Source: Paramecium octaurelia (Eukaryota > Ciliophora > Oligohymenophorea > Peniculida > Parameciidae). From it: DNA of 64,000 bases. Below are positions 1 to 13,333 of this stretch, in pieces; positions within the stretch are counted from its first letter, which is position 1; every line of letters begins with the position of its first letter. The notes under the pieces are model-generated. The model was not told the origin of the DNA. It saw only the letters and a list, made by a program, of their open reading frames with translations, and did no database searches. The stretch is from assembly GCA_905182995.1 (NCBI GenBank), contig CAJJDP010000127.1:59095-123094 (forward strand), written 5' to 3'. Both the position numbers and the translations under genes were made by a program.

Positions 1-1463
1 TTATATATATATAGATATTTTTATTTTTTTAATTTTCATTGCTTAATTAAATTCGTTTATATGAATTGATTCGACTAATAAAATTTTTATTGGTAAGAAC
101 AATATGAAGTAGATGTAATTTAGTTAATTCAAACTTACTTGTCTTGTTGTTTACATTAATCTAAATATTTTCAATTCAGATTATATTATTCACAATTGAG
201 TTAAAGTTAATTTAGAAATCTTCAATCAATTGAAATTTAATGAATTTATACCATTTAGCATACAACATATTTAACCGCAATGAATAGTTTGTATATTTCA
301 AATATTTTATTTAAAAGTAATAGTCTCCTTCATTATTAATTTTCTTCAGGAATCCCTATTTTTAAGTTTGTTTTTGCAAGTGATAAAAGTTCAGCATCAT
401 TTAAAAGAAATGGGTCCATTCATAGATGAATTCTTTGAACTGACTTAACATTAAAAAGGTATTTTTCTTCCTTTTATTTTGAGAGATTTAATCTATTCCA
501 ATTTTAATTTTATATAAGAAGTCGTTAAGCTCAATCTATTCTATTATTCCAAATAACTTTGGTTACTTGAAATCCCCAATTATTAATAATTAAATTATAT
601 TTAATATACTCAATATTTGTAGTTAATTTGAACATCTTTATTAGCAATAATATATTTTCATCAAAATCAGATAAAATAGTCTATTGAAAAAATATAAAGT
701 AATTCGAGATTATGAACATATTTGTAATTTAAAAGTATTGATTGCCATAAATAGAGATGCAAATAAAAACTTCTGTTTTCAATTATTATTCTTATTTGCT
801 TTATCAAAGGCACACAAACCAATCTTAATAAAATATTTTAGCATAAAATATATTGATACAATAAAACCAATATTTGCTTAAACAACCCCTGATATGGATA
901 TTCAAATATTGTTTTTGTTTAAGTTTCATTCGTAGCAACATATACACCAGCAAAGCTTCATTTTAATTTAATAATTTACACCTTTCTGCTAACAGAACTG
1001 GTTTTGTAAAGTTTCAAATTACTTAATTATACATACTTTTGCTCCACTAATCTATTCATTTTCTTTAGATGAATAAAGAATCTTAAAGTTCATAAATTTT
1101 GTCTCTAGAAATGTATTTATAGAATAACAACTTGTAAAATATTGATTATCAGCCAATTTATTTTAAGCCATCCTTTAACTTAATCTAAATGTCTTGATAT
1201 ATTTTTATACCTTCTTAAATTGCTTAAACGACATTCTATTTTACATTTGTTTTTGAATACAATTCAATTGCAAAGATACATACTTCAAGAGCAATTTATT
1301 GTATCTAATTAAATACATATTTCATATTTATGGCTTTTCTTCTAAAATAACAATTTTATAAACATTCTCTCATCTGAGTATATGAATAAGCAAATAATAA
1401 ATATATTTATGAATCTTAATGGGAAAGCAATATTAATATTTATAATAAGAATAAATTTAATTA
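1..1463. other. AT-rich stretch with weak, degenerate open frames
   Basis: No gene can be defended here. Read with TGA as the only stop, two plus-strand frames stay open (about 350-620 and 684-1145). They are rich in Leu, Ile, Phe and Tyr, but neither has a convincing ATG, a recognisable domain or a clean micro-intron structure. They could be remnants of a decayed membrane-protein gene, or chance open frames in AT-rich DNA. The last 100 bases before 1464 would hold the promoter of the Brr2-like gene. Confidence 0.3.
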
Positions 1464-4400
1464 ATGTCTGAATAGCATTTGCAGGAGAATAAATTTACTT
1501 ATGTAAATATTTTGTAGCTAACTATCTATAGAGTTCAAATCTTGTGATTCAGAGAGAATCTGGACCAAGGACTGATGAGCCAACAGGTGAGCCTGAATCA
1601 TTAGTTGGAAAGATCAACCCAAGAATGATGGGTACAAAAGCTGTGAAAGATAAACCAGTGAAGAGTAAGAGAGAGCAGAGTTTAAATTTGGGAAAGCAAG
1701 TGAACATGGAAATAGAGGAAGGAGTTGGAATGCCAACTTATGAAAATCTATTGTACATTCCAAAAACAAAGGACAATAGATTACACTATGAGCGATTATT
1801 GTCCATTGTTTATGGCCTATTTTAGGAATAATCATAAGATGTGATAAAATCTATAGTTGATGAAGTATTGGCGATAATGAAAAATGATAACTTGAAAGAC
1901 TCTGAGAAGAGATAGGAAGTAGAAGCAATAATTGGAAAGTTGACAAATGAGTTATTTTCAGATATAGTGTTATCAAGTAAAGCAATTACTGATTATAATC
2001 CTGAAATAACTCAAGGAAATACAGATGAGATGCAATTGCCATTGAATTTGGAAGAAGAGCAAGATTCAAGCGACATGGAGGAAATAATAGAAGAAGAAGA
2101 CGATTCTTAAGAATAGAATGAATAAACTATCAAGGCAAAAGTTTAGGTTGAGGAGACAAGAAACAAAGTAGTTGATATAGATGGATTTTGGTTATAGCGG
2201 GAATTGCAGAAAATCTATTAAGACCCTATTGTTGCATAATAAATGGAATAGACAGTCTTGGACATTTTGAAATTACAGACTGATATTGAATGTGAAAATT
2301 AATTGGTTTCATTGTTTGGCTAGGATCGCTTTGATCTTATCAGATTATTACATGCCAACAGACATAAGATATTTTATTGTACTCTATTAAGCAAAGCTTA
2401 GAGTGCTGAGTAAGTAGAACAAATCCATTCTCAAATGAGATAGACATAAGAGGGTCTCTAAATTTTAATGGAATTATAGAAAAAGAAGAAAAATGATGCT
2501 TAATTTTAAATAATTTAGGAGGAAAACGAGAAATAATATTATGAGTCTATAAATATTACTGATCAAGATCTTTAAGGACTTTCCAAAAAGATTGTCGATC
2601 TAGAGTAATTACAGTTTGTATCTCAGGGACATTTAATGTCAAATGAGAAATGTCATTTGCCTCCTCATTCTTTCAAAGTAACAAAGAAAGGATATGAAGA
2701 AATATACATTCCTGCCCCAAAGCCTAATGTTCATAAGGACAACTTGGTATAAATAGGTGAGTTACCTGAGTTTGCTTAACAAGCATTCCGAGGATTCAAA
2801 GAACTCAATACTATTTAAAGTGTAGTTTATTAAAAGGCATTATTAAGTAATGAGAATATGCTAATTTGTGCTCCCACTGGGGCTGGTAAAACTAATATTG
2901 CACTTTTAACAATGTTATAAACTATTGGTGAATATTATCAAAATGGTATTGTGGATATTTAGAAATTTAAAATTATTTACATTGCACCTATGAAAGCATT
3001 AGTAAATGAAATGGTACACAATTTCCAAAATAGATTAGAACCTTATAACATTAAAGTTGCTGAGGTTACTGGAGATACTCACTTAACTAAGCATTAGTTG
3101 AATACTATCTAAGTGTTGATAGCCACACCAGAGAAATGGGATATTTTAACAAGAAAGATTTAACAAAATGATTTTATATCACTAGTAAGGTTAGTCATCA
3201 TTGATGAAATTCATTTATTACATGATAGTAGAGGGCCAGTTATTGAATCAATAATTGCAAGATAATTGAAATTAATGGAAGAAAGACAAGAAGTAGTAAG
3301 AATTGTGGGATTATCAGCAACACTACCAAATTATTCAGATGTGGCAACCTTTATTAGGGTCAAATAGAGTGGAGTGTTCTTTTTTGATAATTCCTATAGA
3401 CCAGTTCCATTATAATAATAATATATTGGAATCAATGAAAAGAAACCAATTAGAAGAATGTTATTAACCAATGAAATTTTATATGAGAAAGTCATTGAAA
3501 GAATTACTAAGTCATAAATCTTAGTTTTTGTGCACTCTAGAAAAGAAACAGTAAAGACTGCTAAAACACTTAAGGAAATGGCATTTTCAAAAGATGAATT
3601 ATCTAAATTTATCAGAGAAGAAAGTTCTTCAAAGAAGATCCTTGAGACAGTAATTGCATAAGAAGATATCAAATCAGCTGATCTCAAAGAGTTGTTAGCT
3701 AGTGGAATAGCTATCCATCATGCTGGTTTATGCAGAGGAGATAGAGATTTAGTTGAAAGTCTCTTTGAAAAGAAGAATATACAGATTTTGATATCTACAT
3801 CTACTTTAGCATGGGGTGTGAATCTTCCTGCTCATACAGTTATCATAAAAGGAACACAAATTTATTCACCAGAATAAGGAAAATGGATAGAGTTAAGTCC
3901 TTAAGATATTTTATAAATGATGGGTAGAGCTGGTAGACCTAGATATGATACATCTGGGGAGGGGATAATATTGACAACATATTAAGAACTTAAATATTAC
4001 TTATCATTATTGAATGTCCAATTACCAATAGAATCCTAATTTGTATCTTAATTAGCTGATCAATTAAATGCTGAAGTTGCCTAAGGTAATATCAAGAATC
4101 TGAAGGATGGAGTAAATTGGTTAGGATATACTTATTTATATGTAAGAATGCTTAGAAATCCTTAATTGTATAATATTCCAGACTATAGTAATGATTAGGC
4201 ATTAATAAAATATCGTGCTGATCTAATTCATTCTGCATGTTTATTATTAGATAAAAATAGTTTGGTGACTTATGATAAGAAGACTGGAAATATCGAGAGT
4301 ACTATCCTTGGTAAGATTGCTAGTAACTATTACATTAAATATCCAAGTATGCAAGTTTACAATCAGCATTTAAAATAGAATATGGGTATGATTGACATTT

Positions 4401-7400
4401 TCAAAGTATTTTCATTATCACATGAATTCAAATTGATTCCAATTAGAGAAGAGGAAAAGATGGAGTTGTAAAAACTAATGATGAGTGTACCTGTTCCAAT
4501 AAAAGGATCCCCTGAGGATTCAACAACAAAGATCAATGTATTGTTGTAAGCTTACATAAGCAGATTGAAATTAGAGGGATATGCTTTGAATTCAGACATG
4601 GTTTATATTACTTAGAGTGCTGGTAGAATAATGAGAGCATTGTATGAAATCTGTTTACAGAAAGAATGGGCTTAGAGTGCATTGCAATGTTTATAATTAT
4701 CTAAGATGATCGAGAAAAGAATGTGGAGTTGCATGACTCCACTTAGATAATTTAAAGGATTACCAGATGATTTATTAAGAAGAATAGAAAAGAAGGAAGG
4801 AATTACATGGGATCACTTATATGCGATGTCATCATAATAATTAGGAGAACTCATTAGATATTAGAATTAGAATATGACAAAGTTGATTCACAAATATATT
4901 CACAAATTCCCTAAGATCGAAATCTAAGCATTTGCCTAGCCTATAACTAGATCCTGTTTGAGAATAGATCTTCATTTGAGTTGCGATTTCTAATGGGATG
5001 AGAAGATTCATGGTAGATAGGAACCATTCCATATCTTTGTATTGGATTCAGATGGAGAGAAAATATTGTATCATGAAATGTTCTTAATGAAACAGAAGAA
5101 TTAAGAAATGGAGTTCACTTTGACAGTTGCGTTATTCGAAGTAATGCATCCAATCTACTATATCAAAGTGATATCAGACAAATGGATATCATGTGAAAGT
5201 GAATAGCCAATTCCATTTAAAAATCTCATCTTACCAGAACCATTTAATAGATGCACCGACTTATTATAACTAACACTATTGTCAATTGATTAAATCAAGC
5301 ATCAATAGATTGAGAATATATTGGCCAAAAAGATATTATAGAATAGGTATTTCGATTAGATTCAAACTTAAGTGTTCTAACAGATATATTAATCAAATGA
5401 CAATATCTTCATTGGATCATCCACTTATTAATCTAAGAATATACTCCCTATTTTAGCTATTCTGTAAATGATTAACATTTAGAAAGGATATAAGGCTATA
5501 TATGTTTCATCAATCTAAACTAATTGCGATATCAAGTACAATTAATTCCTTTAAATATTCAATAAAACTATGTCTTTAAAAGTAGGAAAATTGACTGGAC
5601 AAACTTAAAGTGACAATAAAATCTTAGAGTAGTGTGATATCATAGTCTCAAATGCCATTAATTGGGATATCATTAGTAGAAGATGGAGAGCCAAAAAAGG
5701 ATTCAAAGATATCAGAGTATTTATTGCTGATGATTTACATACTCTTGGATAATCTGGCAGTGTATTAGAAGTGATAGTATCAAGAATGAGAATGATTTCA
5801 ATGGAAATTCCATTCAGAGTAGTTGGATTGTCTTTATCCGTAGCTGATTATAAGGAAATGAGTGAATGGATTGGAAGCAAACACACTTTCAATTTTCAAC
5901 CTATTGTTAGACCTAACAATATTCAAATACAAATTTCATCATTTGATCAATGTCAGAGACCTTTGAGGATTCAAGCGATGATCAAATAATTAAAGACTAA
6001 TATTTCAAATACAGATTTAAATATCATCTATGTATCTGATCGCAAACTAGCTAGAGTATGTGCTTTAGAACTTATGATTAACAATAATAATTCATTATCA
6101 GGTTTTTCAATCAAAGAGGATTAATATCTTTAACATACACTCCAAGCATCAGTTGGATTTCTATATGAATGTATGGATCCTTAAGATGAGGGTGAAGTTC
6201 TCAGGTTTATATCTTCTGGAGAATTAAGAGTTGTTGTGGTCACCTACAAATTAGCATTGTACTATAATCTTAAAGGAAAGGTCTTTATTTTGGATAACTA
6301 AAAATATGATGGAATAGACAAGAGATATGTTGATTATACAATTGCTGAGATGCTAGAAATGATTGAAAGTACTACTTCTTAATGTCATGTATTTACCTAT
6401 AGTCCAAAGAAGGAATACTATAAGAAATTCCTATATGAACCAATGCCAATAGAATCTCATCTTAATCATAATTTAGCTAATCATTTGAATGCTGAAATCG
6501 TTGCCAAAAATATTCACAATACATAAGATTGCATCGATTGGATCACCTGGACTTTTATGTACAGAAGACTAACCTAAAATCCAAATTATTACAGTTTACA
6601 TGAGATTAATGGAGTAGCCATTAATAATTATTTAAGTGAACTAATTGAAACCACTATTGATGAATTACATGAGAGTAAATGCATAGCTGTTGAAGAGGAT
6701 AATGAGCTAGAAGCTATTAATTCTGGTATTATTGCCAACTATTACTATATTAATATTGAAACAGTCAAGAACTTTTCAGAGAAGATTAATGCCAATAGCA
6801 AACTAAGAGATTTACTATTTATCTTATCTGAAGCTAAAGAGTTTGAAATCTTGAATATTAGAAATGGAGAGGAGATTCTCTTGGCTTAATTACTTTAGAA
6901 GATACCTTTCTAACCTACCAATGTAAAACTAAATGAACCTAATACAAAAGCACTGATTTTATTATAAGCTCATTTCAGCAGAATCAAATTGAATTCTGAT
7001 TTGAAGTCTGATTTAACTATTTTAGAATTGGCAATCAGATTAAGTACTGCAATGGTTGATATTGCTTCCTCAAATCTTTGGTTAAAGCCTGCTATTTTAT
7101 CAATGCAAATCTGCTAGATGATTGTTTAAAGTCTTTGGAAGGATGATGACAGTGTATTATTGCAATTACCTCATTTTAATAAAAATACAATTGAACAATT
7201 AAAATCAATGAAGGTATCTGATTGGGCTGATTTCTTTGATATGGATGAGTCTGATAGAACTCAAGTTTTAAGTCAATTCACATAATAACAAATTGATGAC
7301 ATCGCCTAAGCTGGCAACAGGTATATTATTTATTTATAGTAGATTACCTTCTGTTGAAATCTCAGATATTATTGCTGAAGAGGAAATTGTGCAAGGAGAT

Positions 7401-7715
7401 ATCTTCCATGTTTAAGTAGTCTTAAGCAGACAAGATAACATTTATACAGATTATGTGATAGCTCCCCATTATCCAAAATAGAAGGAAGAGTAATGGTGGG
7501 TTTTATGCGCTGATAGGAACACCAATAGGCTATTTGGAAACAAGAAGGTCTCCTTTTAATAGAGCATTAAAGTTGATCTTAGATTTTAAGCACCTGAAGC
7601 TGGAGATTATGATTTAACTATATATGCCATTTGTGATTCCTATATGGGTGTAGATACAACATCATAATTCTAATTGAAGGTCAATCCTATCATTGAATAA
7701 GAGTAAGAATAATGA
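1464..7715 (+). CDS. BRR2: Brr2-like U5 snRNP RNA helicase (SNRNP200 homologue)
   Basis: Spliceosomal Ski2-like ATPase that unwinds U4/U6 during spliceosome activation. My model is 2066 aa with two introns, 1503-1531 (29 nt) and 7321-7342 (22 nt). The human protein is about 2136 aa. The N-terminus carries the Brr2 signature: SSNLVIQRE, then [10 protein letters not shown]. The first cassette is complete: Walker A APTGAGKT near residue 460, DEIH near 570, SAT near 608 and [10 protein letters not shown] near 741. A Sec63-type region follows. The second cassette aligns (IADDLHTLG near 1412, [13 protein letters not shown]), but its Walker A position reads GSSTYQSKN and SAT reads SLS, so it has lost more than human Brr2. 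The C-terminus is a second Sec63 module ending in [10 protein letters not shown] and TAG codons occur throughout as Gln. The start was chosen because the first exon joins in frame to the conserved N-terminal motif. Confidence 0.95.
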
Positions 7716-8155
7716 TATATTACAATGTTATAATATCATAATTAAATTAAATAATATATTAAAGTTGATTAGCTTTGCTTCTGCTAATTACTGATTTTCT
7801 TATTTGTAAATTGCAATCTTCTCTCACATTTATCATATTCTATTTTCACCAACTAGAATGGTGTATTTCCTAAGAAACCTTATTAATCAATGAATTGAAG
7901 AAAATCAAAGTAATTATTCAATTTATTTCATATGATTTTAAATTTAAACTATATTTCAAAATTACATGAAATTATTATTAAAGGGATTATATGATTTACT
8001 GAGGATTTCTAACATACTATCCCTAAATCTTCTTACGGATAACACGGTTTAACCATAAATATTGAAAAATCTATCATTTAAAATTTCTTAAATCTGAGTT
8101 TGTGTAGACAGAAAGTGGTTATATAATATTTAATAAGATAAATTGATAACATTAT

Positions 8156-8844
8156 TCACATACTTTTAGATAAATCAGTAGTGCATGATCTTCTTTTATT
8201 TGACATATATTTTTAGAAGCTTTATTTTCTTTGAACAATCTATTAGCTTAATCTTTTATTCACTAAATAATCGAAAGATTGATTGGCTGTCTTTTGAGGA
8301 GTAATATTAGTATGAAATCGTTTGTCTTTGAGTTTAGATGATTTTTCAATGGTTTTGGAATTACTTATTTTAGTTGACTGTTGGGTACATATTTCAATTT
8401 GTCTGTAGTAATTTAACTCTTCTTAGAAGATGTTAACTTTCCGATAGAGTTCCTCATTCTCTTTTTTTAGTTTCTAAAAACTAAATATCGAATGAATAAT
8501 ACATTCATAGTCTTTTTTGTGTTTTTCAATAATTCATCTCTGTCTTACTCTAACTATTTGATTTAGTTTTTCATATCATCATATTTCTAATTCATTAGAT
8601 AGGATTCCTGAAATGTAATATAGATGTTTACTCTAATATGGACTCTGACTTCTGATTCATACTTCTGCAATTACTTTTCTAATTCTTTGTAATCCTTTTT
8701 GATTGAGTTGTTTTAAATATGCTCGATAATGATAGTCAATTATTGAATTAAGTTCTGGGATTTCACAAAATTTTAGAAGGAGGTGATATCACTATGATCT
8801 GCAACTAGATGGTATAATTTAATTAACAATTAGGACACTGACAT
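8156..8844 (-). CDS. Coiled-coil protein, downstream half (separate gene or continuation past an in-frame TGA)
   Basis: A minus-strand frame from the ATG at 8844 to TGA at 8156. It has one certain intron of 29 nt (just after the KKTMN codons) and an optional 24-nt in-frame intron, giving 219 aa. It opens with MSVSQLLIKL, continues with coiled-coil heptads (KELEKQLQKYESEV), and ends in a basic Ser/Thr-rich tail. It lies 27 nt downstream of the TGA that ends the frame at 8872-10488, in the same reading frame. The intervening codons read LYILYNNIN and look protein-like. The two are therefore probably one ancestral gene interrupted by TGA, but two tandem genes cannot be excluded. No known family was recognised. 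Confidence 0.6.
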
Positions 8845-8871
8845 ATTTATATTATTATATAGTATATACAA

Positions 8872-10488
8872 TCATTTCAATCTGGTTTTGAGTTTGGCCT
8901 AATAATCAAGATTGTCCTTTTGTACTTTTTCAAGTTGCTATGATTTTTCTAGAACTTTCATTCTCAGTCTCTCGATTTCCTTATCTTATAATTCACACTT
9001 GCTTTATAATTCATTAATGGTGATATTATTCATTTTGACATCCTCTGCAAATTTCTAATATTATTTGTGCTACAAAGCCAAATGTCTATAATTGTCAGCT
9101 TATCTTGACAGATCATTTATCAAACTTTCATTTTATTACTTCAATAAATTGATTTCTTATTCCTTGATTTGAATTACTTCATTAATCTTTTCTTCTTCTT
9201 TCTCTTAATAATTGGAAGTACTCTTCATTTACATTTCTATTATCACTAATTCTTGATCCTTTTAAGCAATGATGTTATTCAATCTATTGCATTCACCTTC
9301 CAACATGTTAGTTTTACATTCTAAATCTCTAAAGTTGTACTGATAGAATTGTTTCAATTCTTTTAATTATTTATCTAAGACCTGATTATCACTTCTCAAT
9401 TGATGATTCTATTCCTTTTGCTACAATAACTCCGATTGTAAAAATTGAATTAACTTTGCCTTAGATTCCTGAATCTCTTTCACTTCCATCTCTCTATTCT
9501 TTTACTCATTTTCCAAATTGATTTGTAATCTCTTAATCAATTCTTGATCTCTTTATTATTAGGTTTGAAGTAAACATATTTGTTCAGCTTGTTTTCCAGT
9601 AGATAATATTAATTCATCAACTCTTTATTACAATTAGGCTTTGTGTTCCTAATATGTACTACTAACATGTTTGAAATCACTCTCCAATTCTTTGACTCTA
9701 CTGATTAAAGTGGATGCTTAAGCAGTCTTGTTGTCAGCTACCTCCTTCAACTTCTTTACTGAAGATAACAAATCAAGATTATAATCCTTTTAAATCTGAA
9801 GCTTTTATTTTAATTCATTCAGATATTATTCTTAAGAATTTATAATAGTTTGTTATTTCATCAAAGTAAATTCTTAGTCCTTTGATTAGAGGTCAAATTA
9901 AGAAATAGCTTATTCTAACTTTTCTTCCAAACCATTATTAATCTACTTAACTTAAATCAACTCATTTTCCTAAACATAAAAATAAACTGATTACCAAAAC
10001 TTGAACAAGGTTCTAGTTGTTATTTTCCACACTAGAAATCTTAGAAAGAGATTGTTATAATTTAGCTATCTCGGATTTGTATTACATAATTTCTTATCTT
10101 GAATTTTATCTATGGTTGATCTCTTATTGTTCCAATTAAAACTTTAAGGTAGCCACATCCTATTTCCAATTGATATCCAATTGTCTTAAGGCATCTGCAT
10201 GGGTCTTCTCTTATACCTCATTTTTATGTTACAGCAACTCCAATTAATTCTAACGAATAACTGTTGATATCTTACTTTTAAGTCTTGATTCTCTGCAAGA
10301 ACCTTTTGGTTTTCCAAAGTCATTGATATGGATGGTTATTATTTAAGACGGTCTTTCAACTTCTGATTCTCTCCTTACAATCTGTCTATTTCTTTAAGGA
10401 ATGTCTCGATTTCTGAAATCGATTTGCATGATTTCTCAGGGTTTCTCTCTACTGAATTATAAGATTAGAGTGGTTATCTAGTATTCAT
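8872..10488 (-). CDS. Long coiled-coil protein, upstream half
   Basis: Minus-strand gene starting at 10488 (MNTRQPLQSYNS). Two introns were placed: 10250-10275 (26 nt) and 9970-9994 (25 nt). The product of 521 aa is almost wholly coiled coil and very rich in Glu, Gln, Lys and Leu, with many TAA/TAG Gln codons. This suggests a structural or cytoskeletal role, but no family was recognised. The frame ends at TGA 8872-8874 within LKTRLK, after which the same frame continues into the 8156-8844 segment. A further 27-nt GT..TAG segment just before the TGA is a multiple of three, so splicing it does not remove the stop. If the TGA is read through or is an error, the full protein is about 750 aa. Confidence 0.75.
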
Positions 10489-10577
10489 TTTGTTAACGGA
10501 TAAATTAATTAATATTAAATTAAAAATTTTATTCACATATATATACAATTTAAAGGTGGGGGGTATCCAATGCCCAT

Positions 10578-10988
10578 TCACATTCCAACTCTACTAATTA
10601 TTTGAATATTATCCTGCTCTCCACTTTATTTAACTTTGTATCCACAACATTTTGCCTTTATAGAATTCTATTTAAGAATATAATTTAATTTTATACTGCG
10701 GCCAATTTATTTCTTATCAACTCATTCTTAAAAGATTTTCGATGTGCAAAAAGTATTGTCTTAGCCGATGAATACTTTATGCCAGCCTTGTTAGCTGCCT
10801 AATCACAAATTTAAACAAAACATTACATCTTGGATTTTATAGCTTTCAAATAAAAAGAGCTGGAGGAACAATAACTTAGCCTCGGAACTAATGTAAGTGT
10901 AATTTCTTGGTTTTTGTTCAAGTTTTCTCTTCTTTGTAAAGTGGCGATGCTTTATGAAGGTGAATTGTGTCTAGTCAACCGAGCCCAT
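10578..10988 (-). CDS. Small helix-turn-helix protein
   Basis: A 117-aa protein from ATG 10988 to TGA 10578, with introns 10799-10826 (28 nt) and 10668-10696 (29 nt). The middle reads IQDAANKAGIKYSSAKTIL. This is a helix-turn-helix of the homeodomain-like/psq/transposase type: a DAA helix, a Gly turn, then a second helix with the S-AK-IL pattern. The same motif occurs in the gene at 23599-24227 (IKDAAKEFGVNFSTAKAIL), so the two are family members. The flanks are basic (HFTKKRKLEQK), fitting DNA binding. It could be a small transcription factor or a domesticated transposase HTH. The target is unknown. Confidence 0.7.
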
Positions 10989-12061
10989 GACGTAATCAAA
11001 TTACAATGAATTTATTAAAAAAAATATTTCCGAAAAATTATGAAAAAGTCAGTGTTCATTAAATTAAACATTAGAATTTATCAATAAGTAGAGTTTTATC
11101 ATATCACTAATTTTAATTGTATTAAGCAATCTTCAATTTCAACCAAAATTTAAATTATAATTTAGAATTTCTACAATTCTTATTCCAACCCTTTATCCAT
11201 AATTACTCATTTTTAAAGAAATACGAGTATTAATGGAATTATGGTTATTATTCTATCCTTATTATAAAAATAATGTATTATGATAAGTCATAAATTCATT
11301 CTCAAAAATTCAATTATTATTATCTATATAATAATATAAATTAAATTTATTGATTATTTTAATCTTAACTTTTTATTATTTTTTATAAATAATTTATAAA
11401 TTCAAATTACAATTTCTTTATTAATATATACTCTTTTTCCATCTTTAAATATTCCCTGAGAATCATTCTTTATCTAATTCAATATGAGGTGAATCTATAA
11501 ATTTAAATTAGCAAAAACTTCTCCTTAAAAGATTGTTGAATGAAATCATCCTTAAATTAGACCCTCTAAATTATTTAATTTCTGATTGAGCGGCAACCTT
11601 TGTCAAATTTGTCTTACTTTTCAACCATTCAAAAAATTTTTAGTGTAAGAAAAATGAAGAAGCCAATCCTCAAAGAAGTTTAAGAATAAAAATTTCTTAA
11701 TTTTTGTGTTGATATTATCATACTTATTCAATTTTTGAGAATTTCTTCAATTATAACAGCCAAAATATAGAAATTATCTAAGGATATCATTTTAAATTGT
11801 GTTTGCTTATTGTTTAGAGGTTTAGAAAATAATTCTATAATGAATTCTTATTAGTCAGCGAATTAATCTAGTTGATATAATCTAATTAAGCGTAAAAGAT
11901 TGGTTTAATTTGTTAATTCTCATTTCATTTTAATATCAGCAATGGAATTATTAAATTGAGTTTAATAGGATAATAGGCATCATATTAAAGTGATCATATT
12001 TGAAAATATTAAATATCAAGTTCCATAAATTTATTTTTAAATATTTTAATATTAAATATTA
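10989..12061. other. Long AT-rich spacer, no supportable gene
   Basis: About 1 kb of very AT-rich DNA. A minus-strand frame near 11560-11800 (starting MISLDNFYILAVIIEE) breaks at TGA within about 20 codons and resumes in other frames. It looks like a gene remnant, but I could not build a model. The start of the next gene at 12062 is preceded by the usual A/T-rich leader. Confidence 0.35.
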
Positions 12062-13207
12062 ATGGAAAAAAGCCTCAATCCTGTTTTAAAATATCATAAG
12101 AAATTAAAATAATAGAAACAGCAAAAGCGAAAAGAAGCTCATGAAAAACACAAAAAATATGAGAGAATGAAATAAGAGAAACTTTAAATGAAGTAACAAA
12201 AGGATGCTGAAAAATAGTAGGATTCAGATGGAGAATAATAAGAAGAAATAATTGTTAAAGAAAATGAATAACCAATTATTAATGAGCCTCCTATCAATTT
12301 AGAGTAAATAAAAGACGAAAGAATTAAAGTACCAGGTTATTCCTAAGAATTTTCAAAAAAAGCAATTGAAATAAATAGAGCATTTTTGGATCCTTCAAAA
12401 AGAAAATATGTTCCATCTCATGAAACAAAAGTTGCATCATAGATTAATGATAAATTATTGGAGTACCAAGCAAAGCCTAATGAGAAAATATATAAAAGTA
12501 AAAATTATTATTGATCTAATTTAGATGCTGATGGAGTGATTATTACAGATGAAGTTTTAAAAATATTTGGGGGGAAAATGGATCCCTCTAAAATAAAAAT
12601 TGGATATAAATAGAAGTAGCTCCAAACACAATTTTCTACTTACGATCCATTTAGCAAAGTAACTGAATAGATGAACTTTGATTATATTAAGAATTTAGAA
12701 GAATAGAGATTACCTTAACCTCCATAATAACCATAGGTGGAAGAAGTGGAGCCTTAGCCAGTGAAAAAAATATTTTTACCAGATGAAGAAAAAGAAGAAA
12801 AGCCTATTTGTCCAGATGTGATTGTAAAAGAGAGCACTGTAAAGAAATGCAAGATTGATCTAACAAAATAATAAGTTCCTTTGATACCACTTCATTTATA
12901 AAGAAAGCAATAATAACAATAATAATAATAGCAATAATAACAATAATAATAATAGCAATAATAACAATAATAATAATAGCAATAATAGCAATAATAATTA
13001 TAGCAATAACAGTATCAATTATAATAATAGTAATAAAATTAGAATTAGCAATAACATTAGTAATATTATCATTAGTAGTAATAAATAAAGCAATAATAAA
13101 TTGTTAATAACTAAAATAATTTTAGATAGATTGTAAAAGAAAGTCAAATTAAGAAAAAACCAGAAGAGGCTTTTTAAGATTTTATGAAGGATCTCGAAAA
13201 CTTGTGA
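12062..13207 (+). CDS. WBP11-like splicing factor with a long polyglutamine tract
   Basis: A 372-aa protein with one intron, 12498-12524 (27 nt). Three stretches resemble WW-domain-binding protein 11: the extreme N-terminus (SLNPVLKYHKK, then a Lys/Gln/Arg-rich helix); a segment like the conserved TRFVPTALRVRR motif (here KIDLTKQQVPLIPLHLQRK); and the C-terminal EAFQDFMKDLENL, which matches the EAFMKEME ending of WBP11. WBP11 works with PQBP1 in pre-mRNA splicing. Between the last two motifs lies an uninterrupted run of about 27 Gln, then an impure Gln-rich stretch, encoded by CAA, TAA and TAG in a repeating pattern (about 12907-13080). The family call rests on short motifs and is moderate. 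The existence of the gene is firm. Confidence 0.8.
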
Positions 13208-13333
13208 TTTATTTAATATTAGGATAATTTTAGTCAAATTTGCAATTTAATAGAAGCATAACATAGAAACCTAATAAAAATTATATTCTAATTAATTTTA
13301 TATATATTATAAATTAAAATCAAATCTGATTGG

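Noticed and set aside
8840..8872. A retained short internal eliminated sequence carrying the TGA
   Set aside because: The 27-bp AT-rich segment has TA dinucleotides, but no convincing TAYAG-type inverted ends, and removing it is not needed to keep the frame.
13019..13237. Minus-strand frame rich in Leu/Ile (possible membrane peptide)
   Set aside because: It is the antisense of the polyQ-coding part of the WBP11-like gene and has no independent support.
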